Positions 1 through 7,527 of a stretch of 8,035 bases of DNA are shown in pieces; positions within the stretch are counted from its first letter, which is position 1; every line of letters starts with the position of its first letter. The DNA lies in contig JABMNB010000282.1 in assembly GCA_013205335.1 (NCBI GenBank), forward strand, positions 1-8,035. The letters run 5' to 3'. The DNA comes from Rhodospirillales bacterium (lineage in GTDB: Bacteria; Pseudomonadota; Alphaproteobacteria; Reyranellales; Reyranellaceae). The notes below the pieces were generated by a model that worked only from the letters and a program-made list of their open reading frames with translations, was not told where the DNA came from and did not search any database. The translations under genes and the position numbers were made by a program.

Positions 1-460
1 CACTCTCGAAGGCTTCATGGATGGTACGCGACAGCTCATTGACGTTCTTCACCAGCCAGTTGTTCTTGGTGCAGGGCCGGGTGATGCCGACCGTGTCGCA
101 TTCCTGGAAGGCGTCGGTGCCGATCAGATGCGTCGGCACCTGACCGGTCAGCACCACCAGCGGAATGGAATCCATCAGCGCGTCGGTCAGGCCGGTCACG
201 GCATTGGTCGCGCCCGGGCCGGAGGTCACCAGCACCACGCCGACCTTGCCGGTCGAGCGGGCATAGCCCTCGGCGGCATGCACGGCGGCCTGCTCGTGGC
301 GCACCAGGATGTGGCGCAGCCGGTTCTGCTTGAAAAGCGAATCGTAGATCGGGAGGACAGCGCCGCCGGGATAGCCGAAGACGACCTCGACTTCCTCGTC
401 GATCAGGGCTTTCACCAACAGATCGGCGCCAGTCGTGGCGGGCTCCTCGGGCTTCAACAC
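1..460 (-). CDS. ilvB: Acetolactate synthase large subunit, 5' part (runs off the window)
   Basis: This is the N-terminal 153 residues of the biosynthetic acetolactate (acetohydroxyacid) synthase large subunit. The enzyme is TPP-dependent, makes 2-acetolactate or 2-aceto-2-hydroxybutyrate, and opens the valine, leucine and isoleucine pathways in the cytoplasm. Visible motifs are GYPGGAVLPIYD (29-40), RHEQAAVHAAEGYAR (54-68, with the Glu at about 56 that in this family activates TPP), TSGPGATNAVTGLTDA (79-94) and LTGQVPTHLIGTDAFQE (104-120). No ATG is available. I chose GTG at 460-458 because AAGGAG lies 6 nt upstream; the adjacent TTG at 457 is less well spaced. The small regulatory subunit gene (ilvH/ilvN) would be expected beyond the window. 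ilvI is an equally valid name. The product is near certain; the start is fairly sure. Confidence 0.95.
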   Translation of the reverse strand, partial: MLKPEEPATTGADLLVKALIDEEVEVVFGYPGGAVLPIYDSLFKQNRLRHILVRHEQAAVHAAEGYARSTGKVGVVLVTSGPGATNAVTGLTDALMDSIPLVVLTGQVPTHLIGTDAFQECDTVGITRPCTKNNWLVKNVNELSRTIHEAFES

Positions 461-483
461 AGCGCTCTCCTTCTGACAAATGT

Positions 484-507
484 GCCGCAAAACGGGGGTT
501 TTGCGGC
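484..507 (-). promoter_or_regulatory. Perfect 10-bp hairpin at the 5' end of the acetolactate synthase leader
   Basis: GCCGCAAAAC and GTTTTGCGGC form a perfect 10-bp stem around a 4-base loop (GGGG on plus, CCCC on minus). It lies 62 bp past the miaA stop and 23 bp before the acetolactate synthase GTG. No T-run follows it on the minus strand, where the next bases are ACATTTGTC, so a classical terminator is a poor fit. If the predicted promoter is real, the hairpin is the very 5' end of the mRNA, where such structures can stabilise a transcript or tune translation. A weak terminator for miaA remains an alternative. Confidence 0.5.
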
Positions 508-514
508 GCGGCGG

Positions 515-543
515 AACATAGAGGCGAGGTTTGGAGCGGTCAA
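515..543 (-). promoter_or_regulatory. Predicted sigma-70-type promoter of the acetolactate synthase gene
   Basis: On the minus strand TTGACC (543-538) is followed by a 17-nt spacer and TATGTT (520-515). These match 5/6 and 4/6 of the housekeeping consensus. Transcription would start around 508-509, giving a leader of about 48 nt before the GTG. It lies wholly within the 108-bp gap between the miaA stop and the acetolactate synthase start, so this gene need not depend on miaA read-through. The call rests on pattern only. Confidence 0.55.
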
Positions 544-568
544 TCAGAAAAGGTCGAAACGCAAAGTT

Positions 569-1504
569 TCAGGCCTCCAGATTGTCCAAATATTTCTCAG
601 CCGAGCCTAAAGCTTGATCAGGTCTCCCTTCAAACACCAAATCTGGTGCCATTTGATGCCGGAACCACGTCATCTGGCGCTTGGCATATTGGCGAGTGTG
701 GTCGACGGCGATGCGTCGCACGTCCCCGAGCGTCATTTCTCCCCGGAAATGCTGGAACAGTTCAGGCGCACCATGGGCCTTGAGGCCGGGCCATTCAGGA
801 TCGGGCCGCCGATCGAAGACCGCCCGGACCTCCGCCACGACACCTTCGGCCACCATGACATCGAAGCGCCGCTCGATGCGCTCGCGCAGCCAGGACCGCT
901 CGGGCGCCAGCAGCACGGTCTGGAACCGCCAGGGGGCCGCCGCAGGCTCGCCCCTCTGCCAGTCGCTGAGCGGCCGGCCTGTCGCCTGCCAGATCTCCCA
1001 GGCCCTGACATGTCGCTGGCGGTCCCCCGGCTTCAGCCTGGCGACGATGGCGGGGTCGTGGACCGCCAGCCGCTCCCGGAAAACGTCAGCGCCCAAGGCA
1101 GCCCAGTCGGCGTTCGCCTGCTCCCGCAGGCCCGCCGGCGCCTCGGGGATGGTCGCAATCCCCTGCATCAGGGTCCGCAGGTAAAGTCCCGAGCCGCCGC
1201 ACAGGATTGGCACACGACCCTCTCTCAGCACCCGGTCGACCTCGGCCGCAGCGAGCGCGCGCCAGCGCGCGGCCGAGATGGTCTCGCCAAGAGGCAGCAC
1301 GCCGTAGAGCGCATGCGGCGCCCTCGCCTGTTCCTCCCGATTGGGCTGCGCCGTCAGGATCGGGAAGGCGTCGTAGGTCTGCATCGCATCGGCGTTGATC
1401 ACCGTCCCGCGACGGCGTTCGGCCAAAGCAAGCGCCAGCGCCGACTTGCCGCTGGCAGTCGGGCCGGTGACGACGATGACGCGATCCGGGGCCGGCGATG
1501 TCAT
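569..1504 (-). CDS. miaA: tRNA dimethylallyltransferase (tRNA isopentenyltransferase)
   Basis: MiaA transfers a dimethylallyl group from DMAPP to N6 of A37 in tRNAs that read codons starting with U, which improves anticodon-codon pairing. With the ATG at 1504 the protein has 311 residues, normal for the family. Motifs: P-loop GPTASGKS (14-21); ADAMQTY (38-44), whose Asp39 aligns with the family's catalytic base; TAQPNREE (51-58); GGSGLY (103-108), where many homologues have GGT; the LKAHG segment (241-245); and DHTRQYAKRQMTWFRHQ (268-284), the conserved tRNA-binding end. An in-frame TTG at 1525 and GTG at 1516 would add 7 or 4 residues. I prefer the ATG because the extension is not conserved-looking, although no start has a clear ribosome binding site. 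The gene is divergent from serB. Confidence 0.95.
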   Translation of the reverse strand: MTSPAPDRVIVVTGPTASGKSALALALAERRRGTVINADAMQTYDAFPILTAQPNREEQARAPHALYGVLPLGETISAARWRALAAAEVDRVLREGRVPILCGGSGLYLRTLMQGIATIPEAPAGLREQANADWAALGADVFRERLAVHDPAIVARLKPGDRQRHVRAWEIWQATGRPLSDWQRGEPAAAPWRFQTVLLAPERSWLRERIERRFDVMVAEGVVAEVRAVFDRRPDPEWPGLKAHGAPELFQHFRGEMTLGDVRRIAVDHTRQYAKRQMTWFRHQMAPDLVFEGRPDQALGSAEKYLDNLEA

Positions 1505-1554
1505 GATCCGGCGCACTGTTTGCAAATCCGCGACCCCGCCGCTAGAGCCGGGGC

Positions 1555-2436
1555 GTGAAAAACGTCCTCGTCCTGATCTCCGACCCCGCCCGTCCCGCCG
1601 TGAACGACGAAGCCGTCGCGGCCGCCGTCGAGGCCCTGAAGATGAACGGCGCCGTCGTGGGCGCGCCCGACTGGCTGGCCCCCGGCATTGCCTGCGACGT
1701 GCCGTTCGAGGGAACCGGAGCTTCCGTGACCCTGGCCGGCATCGATGCGGTCGTCCTGCCGACGGAAGGACGTCGCAAGAGGCTGCTCGTCGCGGACATG
1801 GAATCGACCATGATCCACAACGAGATGCTCGACGAACTGGCCGACTTCCTGGGTCTGCGCGAGAAGATCGCCGGCATCACCGCCCGCGCCATGAACGGCG
1901 AGATCGATTTCGCCGGCGCTCTCGAGGAGCGGGTCGGGCTGCTGAAGGGCCTGCCGGTCGGCCGGCTCGGCGAAGCCGCCACGCGCATCCGCTACATGCC
2001 GGGGGGCGCCACCCTGATCGCGACCATGCAGAAGCACGGTGCCTATTGCGCGCTCGTGTCCGGCGGCTTCACCTACTTCACGGCGATGGTACGCGCGGCG
2101 CTGGGCTTCGATGTCGATGCCGCCAATGTGCTGGAACATGACGGCACGGCGCTGGCCGGCACCGTGGCGCGGCCGATCCTGGGCAAGGAAGCGAAGCTCA
2201 CCACCTTGCAGCGCCTCGCCGGCGAGCGCGGCCTGACGGCCGGCGACGCGGTGAGCGTGGGCGACGGCGCCAATGACCTGCCGATGCTGAAGGCCGCCGG
2301 CCTCGGCGTCGCCTATCATGCCAAGCCGGCGGTGGCGGCCGAAGTGCCGGCCCGCATCGACCATGGCGATCTCACCGCACTGCTCTACCTGCAGGGCTAT
2401 CGCCGCAGCGACTTCGAACAGAGGAAAGACCCATGA
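1555..2436 (+). CDS. serB: Phosphoserine phosphatase
   Basis: SerB is a HAD-superfamily phosphatase that catalyses the last step of serine synthesis, O-phospho-L-serine to L-serine plus phosphate. The 293-residue protein has an N-terminal regulatory-type region (1-70) and then the HAD core: motif I DMEST (81-85, nucleophile Asp81), motif II SGGFTYF (169-175), the lysine region GKEAKL (210-215) and motif IV GDGANDLPML (237-246). The usual motif I is DxDST; here the second Asp, the general acid/base, is Glu83. The start is GTG, giving MKNVLVLISD; the upstream ribosome binding site is weak (GAGCCGGGG) and no ATG lies close by. The gene is divergent from miaA with 50 bp between starts, so its promoter probably overlaps the miaA 5' coding end. 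It overlaps the next gene by 4 bp. Confidence 0.95.
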   Translation: MKNVLVLISDPARPAVNDEAVAAAVEALKMNGAVVGAPDWLAPGIACDVPFEGTGASVTLAGIDAVVLPTEGRRKRLLVADMESTMIHNEMLDELADFLGLREKIAGITARAMNGEIDFAGALEERVGLLKGLPVGRLGEAATRIRYMPGGATLIATMQKHGAYCALVSGGFTYFTAMVRAALGFDVDAANVLEHDGTALAGTVARPILGKEAKLTTLQRLAGERGLTAGDAVSVGDGANDLPMLKAAGLGVAYHAKPAVAAEVPARIDHGDLTALLYLQGYRRSDFEQRKDP

Positions 2437-3434
2437 CCGACATCCAGCAGATCGTTCTCGCCAAGCGCCCCGAGGGCGACGTCACCCAGGACTGCTTCCG
2501 GGCCGAGACCGTGACACTCCCCGCCCTCGCGGACGGCCAGATTCTCGTGGCTCAGCGCTTCCTGTCACTCGATCCCTATATGCGTCCGCGCATGACCGAG
2601 TTGCGCTCCTACACGCCGCCCTTCGAACTCGACAAGCCGCTGACCGGCGGCTCGATCGGCGAGGTGGTCGAGTCGAAGAACCCGCGCTTCGCCAAGGGCG
2701 ACATCGTTATGGGCATGCTGAACTGGGCGACGCACACGGCCCATGACGGCAAGGGCCTGCGCAAGATCGACCCGGCGGGCCTGCCGCTCTCTGCATATCT
2801 TGGTGTGCTGGGCATGCCGAGCTTCACTGCCTGGTACGGCATCAACCACATCTGCAAGCCCAAGGCGGGCGAGACCGTGTTCGTCTCGGCCGCGACCGGC
2901 GCGGTCGGCCAGGTGGCGGGCCAGCTCGCCAAACTCGCGGGCGCCCGCGTCGTGGGCTGCGCCGGCGACGAGCAGAAATGCCAGTGGGCGGTGCGCGAGG
3001 CCGGCTACGACGCCTGCTTCAATCATAAGACCGAGCGCGACGTCGGCGCGGTACTGGACAAGCTCTGCCCGCAGGGCATCGATGCCGACTTCGAGAATGT
3101 CGGCGGCAGGATCTTCCATGCCGTCTTCGCACGCCTGAACAATTTCGGCCGCGTCGCCTTCTGCGGCGCCATCTCCGAATACCAGGACGCGACGCCGATC
3201 GCCGGCCCGGAGAAGATGTTCACCATCGTGCAGCGCCGTCTCACCCTGCAGGGCTTCATCGTCTCCGATCACGCAGCCCTTATGGGCGAGTTCGTGAACG
3301 AGGTCGGCGGGCTCGTCACGGCGGGCAAGCTCAAGAGCCGCGAAACCGTGATCGACGGCCTCGCCGGGGCGCCCGCGGCCTTCATGGGCCTGCTCAAGGG
3401 CGAGAACTTCGGCAAGCTGGTAGTGAAGGTCTGA
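2433..3434 (+). CDS. NADP-dependent medium-chain oxidoreductase (CurA / prostaglandin-reductase-like family)
   Basis: The 333-residue protein belongs to the zinc-independent MDR group that includes E. coli CurA/YncB, leukotriene B4 12-hydroxydehydrogenase and plant double-bond reductases. These use NADPH to reduce activated C=C bonds in enones and enals. Motifs: SLDPYMR (45-51), LGMPSFTAWYG (126-136), the Rossmann segment VSAATGAVGQVAGQLAK (151-167), FENVGG (220-225) and the C-terminal GKLVVKV. No structural-zinc cysteine cluster is present. The physiological substrate cannot be told from sequence; detoxification of reactive carbonyls is a family-based guess. Its ATG overlaps the serB stop (ATGA), with AGAGGAAAG just upstream, so the two are probably co-transcribed and translationally coupled. 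It ends ahead of a bidirectional terminator. Confidence 0.9.
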   Translation: MTDIQQIVLAKRPEGDVTQDCFRAETVTLPALADGQILVAQRFLSLDPYMRPRMTELRSYTPPFELDKPLTGGSIGEVVESKNPRFAKGDIVMGMLNWATHTAHDGKGLRKIDPAGLPLSAYLGVLGMPSFTAWYGINHICKPKAGETVFVSAATGAVGQVAGQLAKLAGARVVGCAGDEQKCQWAVREAGYDACFNHKTERDVGAVLDKLCPQGIDADFENVGGRIFHAVFARLNNFGRVAFCGAISEYQDATPIAGPEKMFTIVQRRLTLQGFIVSDHAALMGEFVNEVGGLVTAGKLKSRETVIDGLAGAPAAFMGLLKGENFGKLVVKV

Positions 3435-3436
3435 CG

Positions 3437-3527
3437 GTCGTCCTGAGCGCGAGCGAAGGACCTCGCCGAATGATCAGACGGCGTCTTGTGTTGCAAGCGT
3501 GAGGTCTTTCGCTGCGCTCAAGACGAC
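3437..3527. repeat. REP-like imperfect inverted repeat
   Basis: The left arm (3437-3466) begins GTCGTCCTGAGCGC and contains GCGAAGGACCTCGC. The right arm (3497-3527), reverse-complemented, begins GTCGTCTTGAGCGC and contains GCGAAAGACCTC. The arms match except for two substitutions and two single-base indels, and they enclose about 30 nt. The core TCCTGAGCG...AGCGAAGGACCTC resembles short interspersed palindromes that I recall as dispersed in many environmental proteobacterial genomes and that create false small ORFs. It lies between two convergent genes, a typical place for REP elements. Copy number in the genome cannot be judged here. Confidence 0.6.
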
Positions 3528-3532
3528 AGAAT

Positions 3533-3566
3533 AAAAAAAGGCCGCGCAGTGCGCGGCCTTTTCCTT
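3533..3566. terminator. Bidirectional rho-independent terminator
   Basis: AAAAGGCCGCGC (3536-3547) and GCGCGGCCTTTT (3551-3562) form a perfect stem around the loop AGT. On the plus strand TTTTCCTT follows the stem; on the minus strand a run of seven T follows it. It sits 18 bp past the degP stop and about 100 bp past the oxidoreductase stop, so it can end transcription from both convergent units. Confidence 0.9.
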
Positions 3567-3579
3567 ATCCAGGCTCCGG

Positions 3580-5067
3580 CTACTTCTGCAGCCTGAGCGC
3601 GGCGAAGCGCGGGTCGCCCTGGCGCTCGACGAAGAGGAGCACGGAGCGCTTCTTCTGCTGCTGCTGCTTGGTCACCAGATCAATGACCTCCTGCGGCGTC
3701 GTCACAGGCTTCTGGTCGACCTCGAGGATGACGTCGCCGGCCTGCAGCTGCTTCTCGGCGGCCGGGCTGTTGGGCGCCACCTTGGTGATGACCACACCCT
3801 TCACCTGGTCGGAGAGGCCATAGCGTTCGCGCAGCTGGTCGGTGACCTTCTGCAGGGTCAGGCCGAGCTGCTCGATGGTCGAGGTCACCGGCTGGTCGGG
3901 TTCGGCCGGCTTCTTCGCACCGCCCTGGGCCGAGACGTTCTGCTTCTCCGGCTCCTCCTGTTCGCCGACACGCAGCTTCAGGGGCACTTCCTTGGCGCCG
4001 CGCCAGACGACGACGTCGACGGTGCTGCCGACGCGGGCATTGGCCACGACCTTCGGAAAGCGACGCAGGTCGAGAACTTCCTGGCCGCCGAACGAGATGA
4101 TGATGTCGTTGCGCTTCAGGCCCGCCTTGGAGGCCGGGCCGTCGGCGGTGACATTGGCCACCAGCACGCCGCGCGCGCGATCGAGCCCGAAGGAGTCGGC
4201 GATGTCGTCGGTGACGCTCTGATAGCTGACGCCGATCCAGCCGCGCTTGACCTTGCCGAACTCGCGCAGCTGATCGGCGACCTGCTTCACGAGATTGGAC
4301 GGGATCGAGAAGGCGAGACCCGCATTGGTGCCAGAGGGCGAGTAGATCGCGGTGTTGACGCCGATCACCTCGCCATCGGTGTTGAACAGCGGGCCGCCCG
4401 AGTTGCCCTTGTTGATGGCAGCGTCGGTCTGCAGGTAGTCGTCCAGCGAGTCGTTCAGCGAACGGCCGCGCGCCGAGATGATGCCTGCCGTCACCGAATG
4501 GCCCATGCCGAACGGATTGCCGATGGCGATCACCCAGTCGCCGACCCGCGACTTGTCGGAATCACCCCACTTCACCGCCGGCAGTGGCTTCTTGTTGGGC
4601 GGCTCGACCTTGAGCAGCGCGAGGTCGATGCGGCTGTCGGAGCCGATCAGCTTGGCCTTGAGCTGGGTGTCGTCGCGGAAGATGACGGTGATGTCCTCGG
4701 CACCCTGGATCACGTGATTGTTGGTGACGATGTAGCCTTCACCGTCGATCACGAACCCGGAGCCCAGCGACGTGCCACGGCGCTTCTGCTGCTCCTCGCC
4801 GCCGCGCTTGTCGAAGAAGTCCTTGAAGAGCTCCTCGAAGGGCGAGCCGGGCGGAAGCTGCGGCATGTCCCTCAGGCGCGGGCCCTGCTGGGGTACGTTC
4901 TGCGTGGTCGTGATGTTGACGACGGTCGGCATCAGTTTGTCGACCAGCTCGGAGAAGCTCTCCGTCGGTTGACGCGCCCACGCAGGCTCCGTCGCAACGA
5001 GACCAAAGGATGCTATCGCCGCGAGAGCGGCACCTCTGACATAGCCTTGAAAATCAGCAAAAATCAC
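3580..5067 (-). CDS. degP: Do/HtrA-family periplasmic serine endoprotease
   Basis: This 495-residue DegP/DegQ-type protease-chaperone degrades or holds misfolded envelope proteins. An N-terminal signal peptide (hydrophobic run about 12-26, likely cleavage after AWA at 31) directs it to the periplasm. The trypsin-like domain carries the triad His118 (TNNHV), Asp148 (RIDLALL) and Ser223 (GNSGGP), so it should be catalytically active. Two PDZ domains follow, about 275-366 and 398-490, separated by a charged Gln/Pro/Lys linker (370-396). The start is GTG at 5067, supported by a strong GGAGGT 5 nt upstream. It lies downstream of hflC on the same strand, but a strong terminator separates them, so it probably has its own promoter in the 209-bp gap. 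I found no convincing promoter or heat-shock site there. degP, degQ and mucD names are not separable by sequence alone. Confidence 0.95.
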   Translation of the reverse strand: MIFADFQGYVRGAALAAIASFGLVATEPAWARQPTESFSELVDKLMPTVVNITTTQNVPQQGPRLRDMPQLPPGSPFEELFKDFFDKRGGEEQQKRRGTSLGSGFVIDGEGYIVTNNHVIQGAEDITVIFRDDTQLKAKLIGSDSRIDLALLKVEPPNKKPLPAVKWGDSDKSRVGDWVIAIGNPFGMGHSVTAGIISARGRSLNDSLDDYLQTDAAINKGNSGGPLFNTDGEVIGVNTAIYSPSGTNAGLAFSIPSNLVKQVADQLREFGKVKRGWIGVSYQSVTDDIADSFGLDRARGVLVANVTADGPASKAGLKRNDIIISFGGQEVLDLRRFPKVVANARVGSTVDVVVWRGAKEVPLKLRVGEQEEPEKQNVSAQGGAKKPAEPDQPVTSTIEQLGLTLQKVTDQLRERYGLSDQVKGVVITKVAPNSPAAEKQLQAGDVILEVDQKPVTTPQEVIDLVTKQQQQKKRSVLLFVERQGDPRFAALRLQK

Positions 5068-5220
5068 AACCGACCTCCAACGGCGCTCTAGGCCAAACGG
5101 TCGGTACGGCCGGCGCCGCGCGTTAGGGTTACTGTCTACCTGCGGGTCGATTGTGGCGCAAATAAAGAGGTCGTTACCGAGCCCGGTTTTGCTGCGCTTT
5201 TTGGCTGTTCGCCAAAAAAA
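5068..5220 (-). promoter_or_regulatory. degP upstream region, with a secondary hairpin and no clear promoter
   Basis: This non-coding stretch must hold any degP promoter. I see GGAGGT at 5078-5073 as the ribosome binding site. There is also an 8-bp stem TTTTTGGC/GCCAAAAA (5198-5205 with 5211-5218) that overlaps the T-run of the hflC terminator. CCGGTTTT (5183-5190) is complementary to AAAACCGG (5218-5225), at the foot of the terminator. A candidate TTGCGC-N17-TAGACA is weak, and I found no convincing RpoH or ECF-type site. Confidence 0.35.
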
Positions 5221-5255
5221 ACCGGCGGCGTGGCAGGAGTGCCACAGCCGCCGGT
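5221..5255 (-). terminator. Rho-independent terminator downstream of hflC
   Basis: ACCGGCGGC plus GTGGCA (5221-5235) pairs with TGCCAC plus GCCGCCGGT (5240-5255). The stem has 15 pairs, one bulged A at 5246 and a 4-base loop. On the minus strand it is followed directly by a run of eight T (plus-strand A-run 5214-5221). It lies 21 bp past the hflC stop and should end the hflKC transcript before degP. Confidence 0.88.
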
Positions 5256-5276
5256 CGGTATGATTTTTGCCGGCCG

Positions 5277-6160
5277 CTACTTCTTCAGCGCGGGTATTCC
5301 GGACGGGTCGTTGAAGAAGCGGAAGAAGTCGTTGTCCGGGCTCAGGAGCATGGTCGAGCCCCCCGAGCCGAACGCCTGCTTGTAGGCCTCCATACGCCGG
5401 TAGAAGGCGTAAAAGTCCTTATCCTTGCTGAAGGCCTTCGCGTAGATCTCGGTCGCCGAGGCGTCGGCCTCGCCTTTCACGATCTGGCCCTTCAACCCGG
5501 CATCGGCCTTGATGACCGCGACCTCGCGGTCGGCCGTCGCCTTGATACGGGCATTCTCCTCGTCGCCTTCGGCGCGGAGCTGGCCGGCCTCGCGCTCGCG
5601 GTCGGTCTTCATCCGGTTGTAGACCGACTGGGAGTTGGCCTGCGGCAGGTCGGCGCGCTTGATGCGCACGTCGACCGTCTCGACGCCCAGTTCCATGGTC
5701 TTGGCGTTCACCCGCCGGGTGATGTCGTCCATCAGGGTGGCGCGCTGGTCGGTCAGCACCGCATGCAGCGGCACCGACGACAGGACGCCCCGGATTTCCG
5801 AGTTGATCAACGAGTCGAGGAGCCCGCGCAGGGTGGTTTCACCGCCCGGCACGGTCTGCGCATAAAGTTTGGCGGCGACGATCTTGTAGCGGGCGTAGGC
5901 ATCGACCACGAGGCGCTTCTGGTCGCCCGCGATGATCTCGAACTCCTCGGCTTCATAGTCGAGCAGTCGGCGGTCGATCCGCTGGATATCCTGGATCAGC
6001 GGCACCTTGGCGTAGAGGCCCGGCTGGGTCTTCGGGTCGCCGACGATGGCGCCGAACTGGCGGACCAGGACCTGCTTGGTCGGGTCCACGGTGTAGAAGG
6101 TCTGCGTCAGGACGAATCCCAGGACCGCGAGCGCGATCAGCGCGATGATCGAACGGTTGC

Positions 6161-6164
<4 letters not shown>
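5277..6164 (-). CDS. hflC: HflC, SPFH-domain membrane protein (FtsH protease modulator)
   Basis: HflC pairs with HflK in a large inner-membrane cage that encloses and modulates the AAA protease FtsH. The 295-residue protein has one N-terminal membrane anchor (about 5-21), then the SPFH/band-7 domain facing the periplasm. Supporting segments are the family-typical VDPTKQVLVRQFG (26-38), GLYAKVPLIQDIQRIDRRLLDY (49-70), NSEIRGVLSSVPL (121-133) and MKTDREREAGQLRAEGDEENARIKATADREVAVIKA (185-220, a charged helical coiled-coil-like segment). The ATG at 6164-6162 overlaps the hflK stop as ATGA and has GGGAG 7 nt upstream. A longer open frame upstream (to 6380) is only the out-of-frame shadow of hflK and is Arg/Gln/His-rich. 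The gene ends before a strong terminator. Confidence 0.95.
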
Positions 6165-7396
<1,232 letters not shown>

Positions 7397-7442
7397 CGTT
7401 CACCTCAGGCCCCTGCTGCCGCGCGTTGTCGCTTTTGATTTC

Positions 7443-7470
7443 CTGTCGCGCTGCATATATGTGACGACAG
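7443..7470. promoter_or_regulatory. Inverted repeat over the hflK -10 region, possible operator
   Basis: CTGTCG (7443-7448) and CGACAG (7465-7470) form a perfect 6-bp dyad with 16 bp between the arms. It contains the self-complementary CATATATG (7454-7461), which is the predicted -10 region. Its position over the hflK -10 and start point would suit a repressor site, but no regulator is identifiable. Confidence 0.3.
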
Positions 7471-7482
7471 GCACCTATTCAA
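7454..7482 (-). promoter_or_regulatory. Predicted hflK-hflC promoter
   Basis: On the minus strand TTGAAT (7482-7477), a 17-nt spacer and TATATG (7459-7454) match 4/6 at each hexamer, and the first four bases of each are perfect. Transcription would begin near 7447, about 50 nt before the hflK ATG. It is the only AT-rich patch in the 131-bp hflK/mrp divergent region. No equally good promoter toward mrp was found. Confidence 0.55.
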
Positions 7483-7527
7483 TCAAGCAGCCACGGCGAA
7501 ATTACGCCCTAGCGGAAGCAGCACAAC

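Noticed and set aside
36..479. Open frame of 147 codons on the minus strand
   Set aside because: It is the wrong frame over the acetolactate synthase gene. The real frame, starting with GTG at 460, shows clear family motifs, while this one is Arg/Gly-rich noise.
454..519. 21-codon leader ORF upstream of the acetolactate synthase gene (minus, ATG at 519, stop overlapping the GTG)
   Set aside because: It has no run of Ile, Leu or Val codons and no ribosome binding site, and its ATG lies inside the predicted -10 hexamer.
1505..1525. Extended miaA start at TTG 1525
   Set aside because: The ATG at 1504 gives a normal N-terminus just before the P-loop. The extra residues lack a convincing ribosome binding site, though this is not fully excluded.
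1519..1526. Palindrome TTTGCAAA between miaA and serB
   Set aside because: Eight bases is too short to call an operator, and nothing else supports it.
614..1558. Long plus-strand frame of 314 codons opposite miaA
   Set aside because: It is an antisense shadow caused by high GC and matches no recognisable family.
1395..2364. Overlapping long frames over serB (plus 1395-2141, minus 1501-2364)
   Set aside because: The serB frame carries all HAD motifs; the others are compositional shadows.
3269..3496. 75-codon minus-strand frame with a SFARAQDD peptide
   Set aside because: It is part antisense of the oxidoreductase gene and part translation of the REP-like repeat, a known source of false ORFs.
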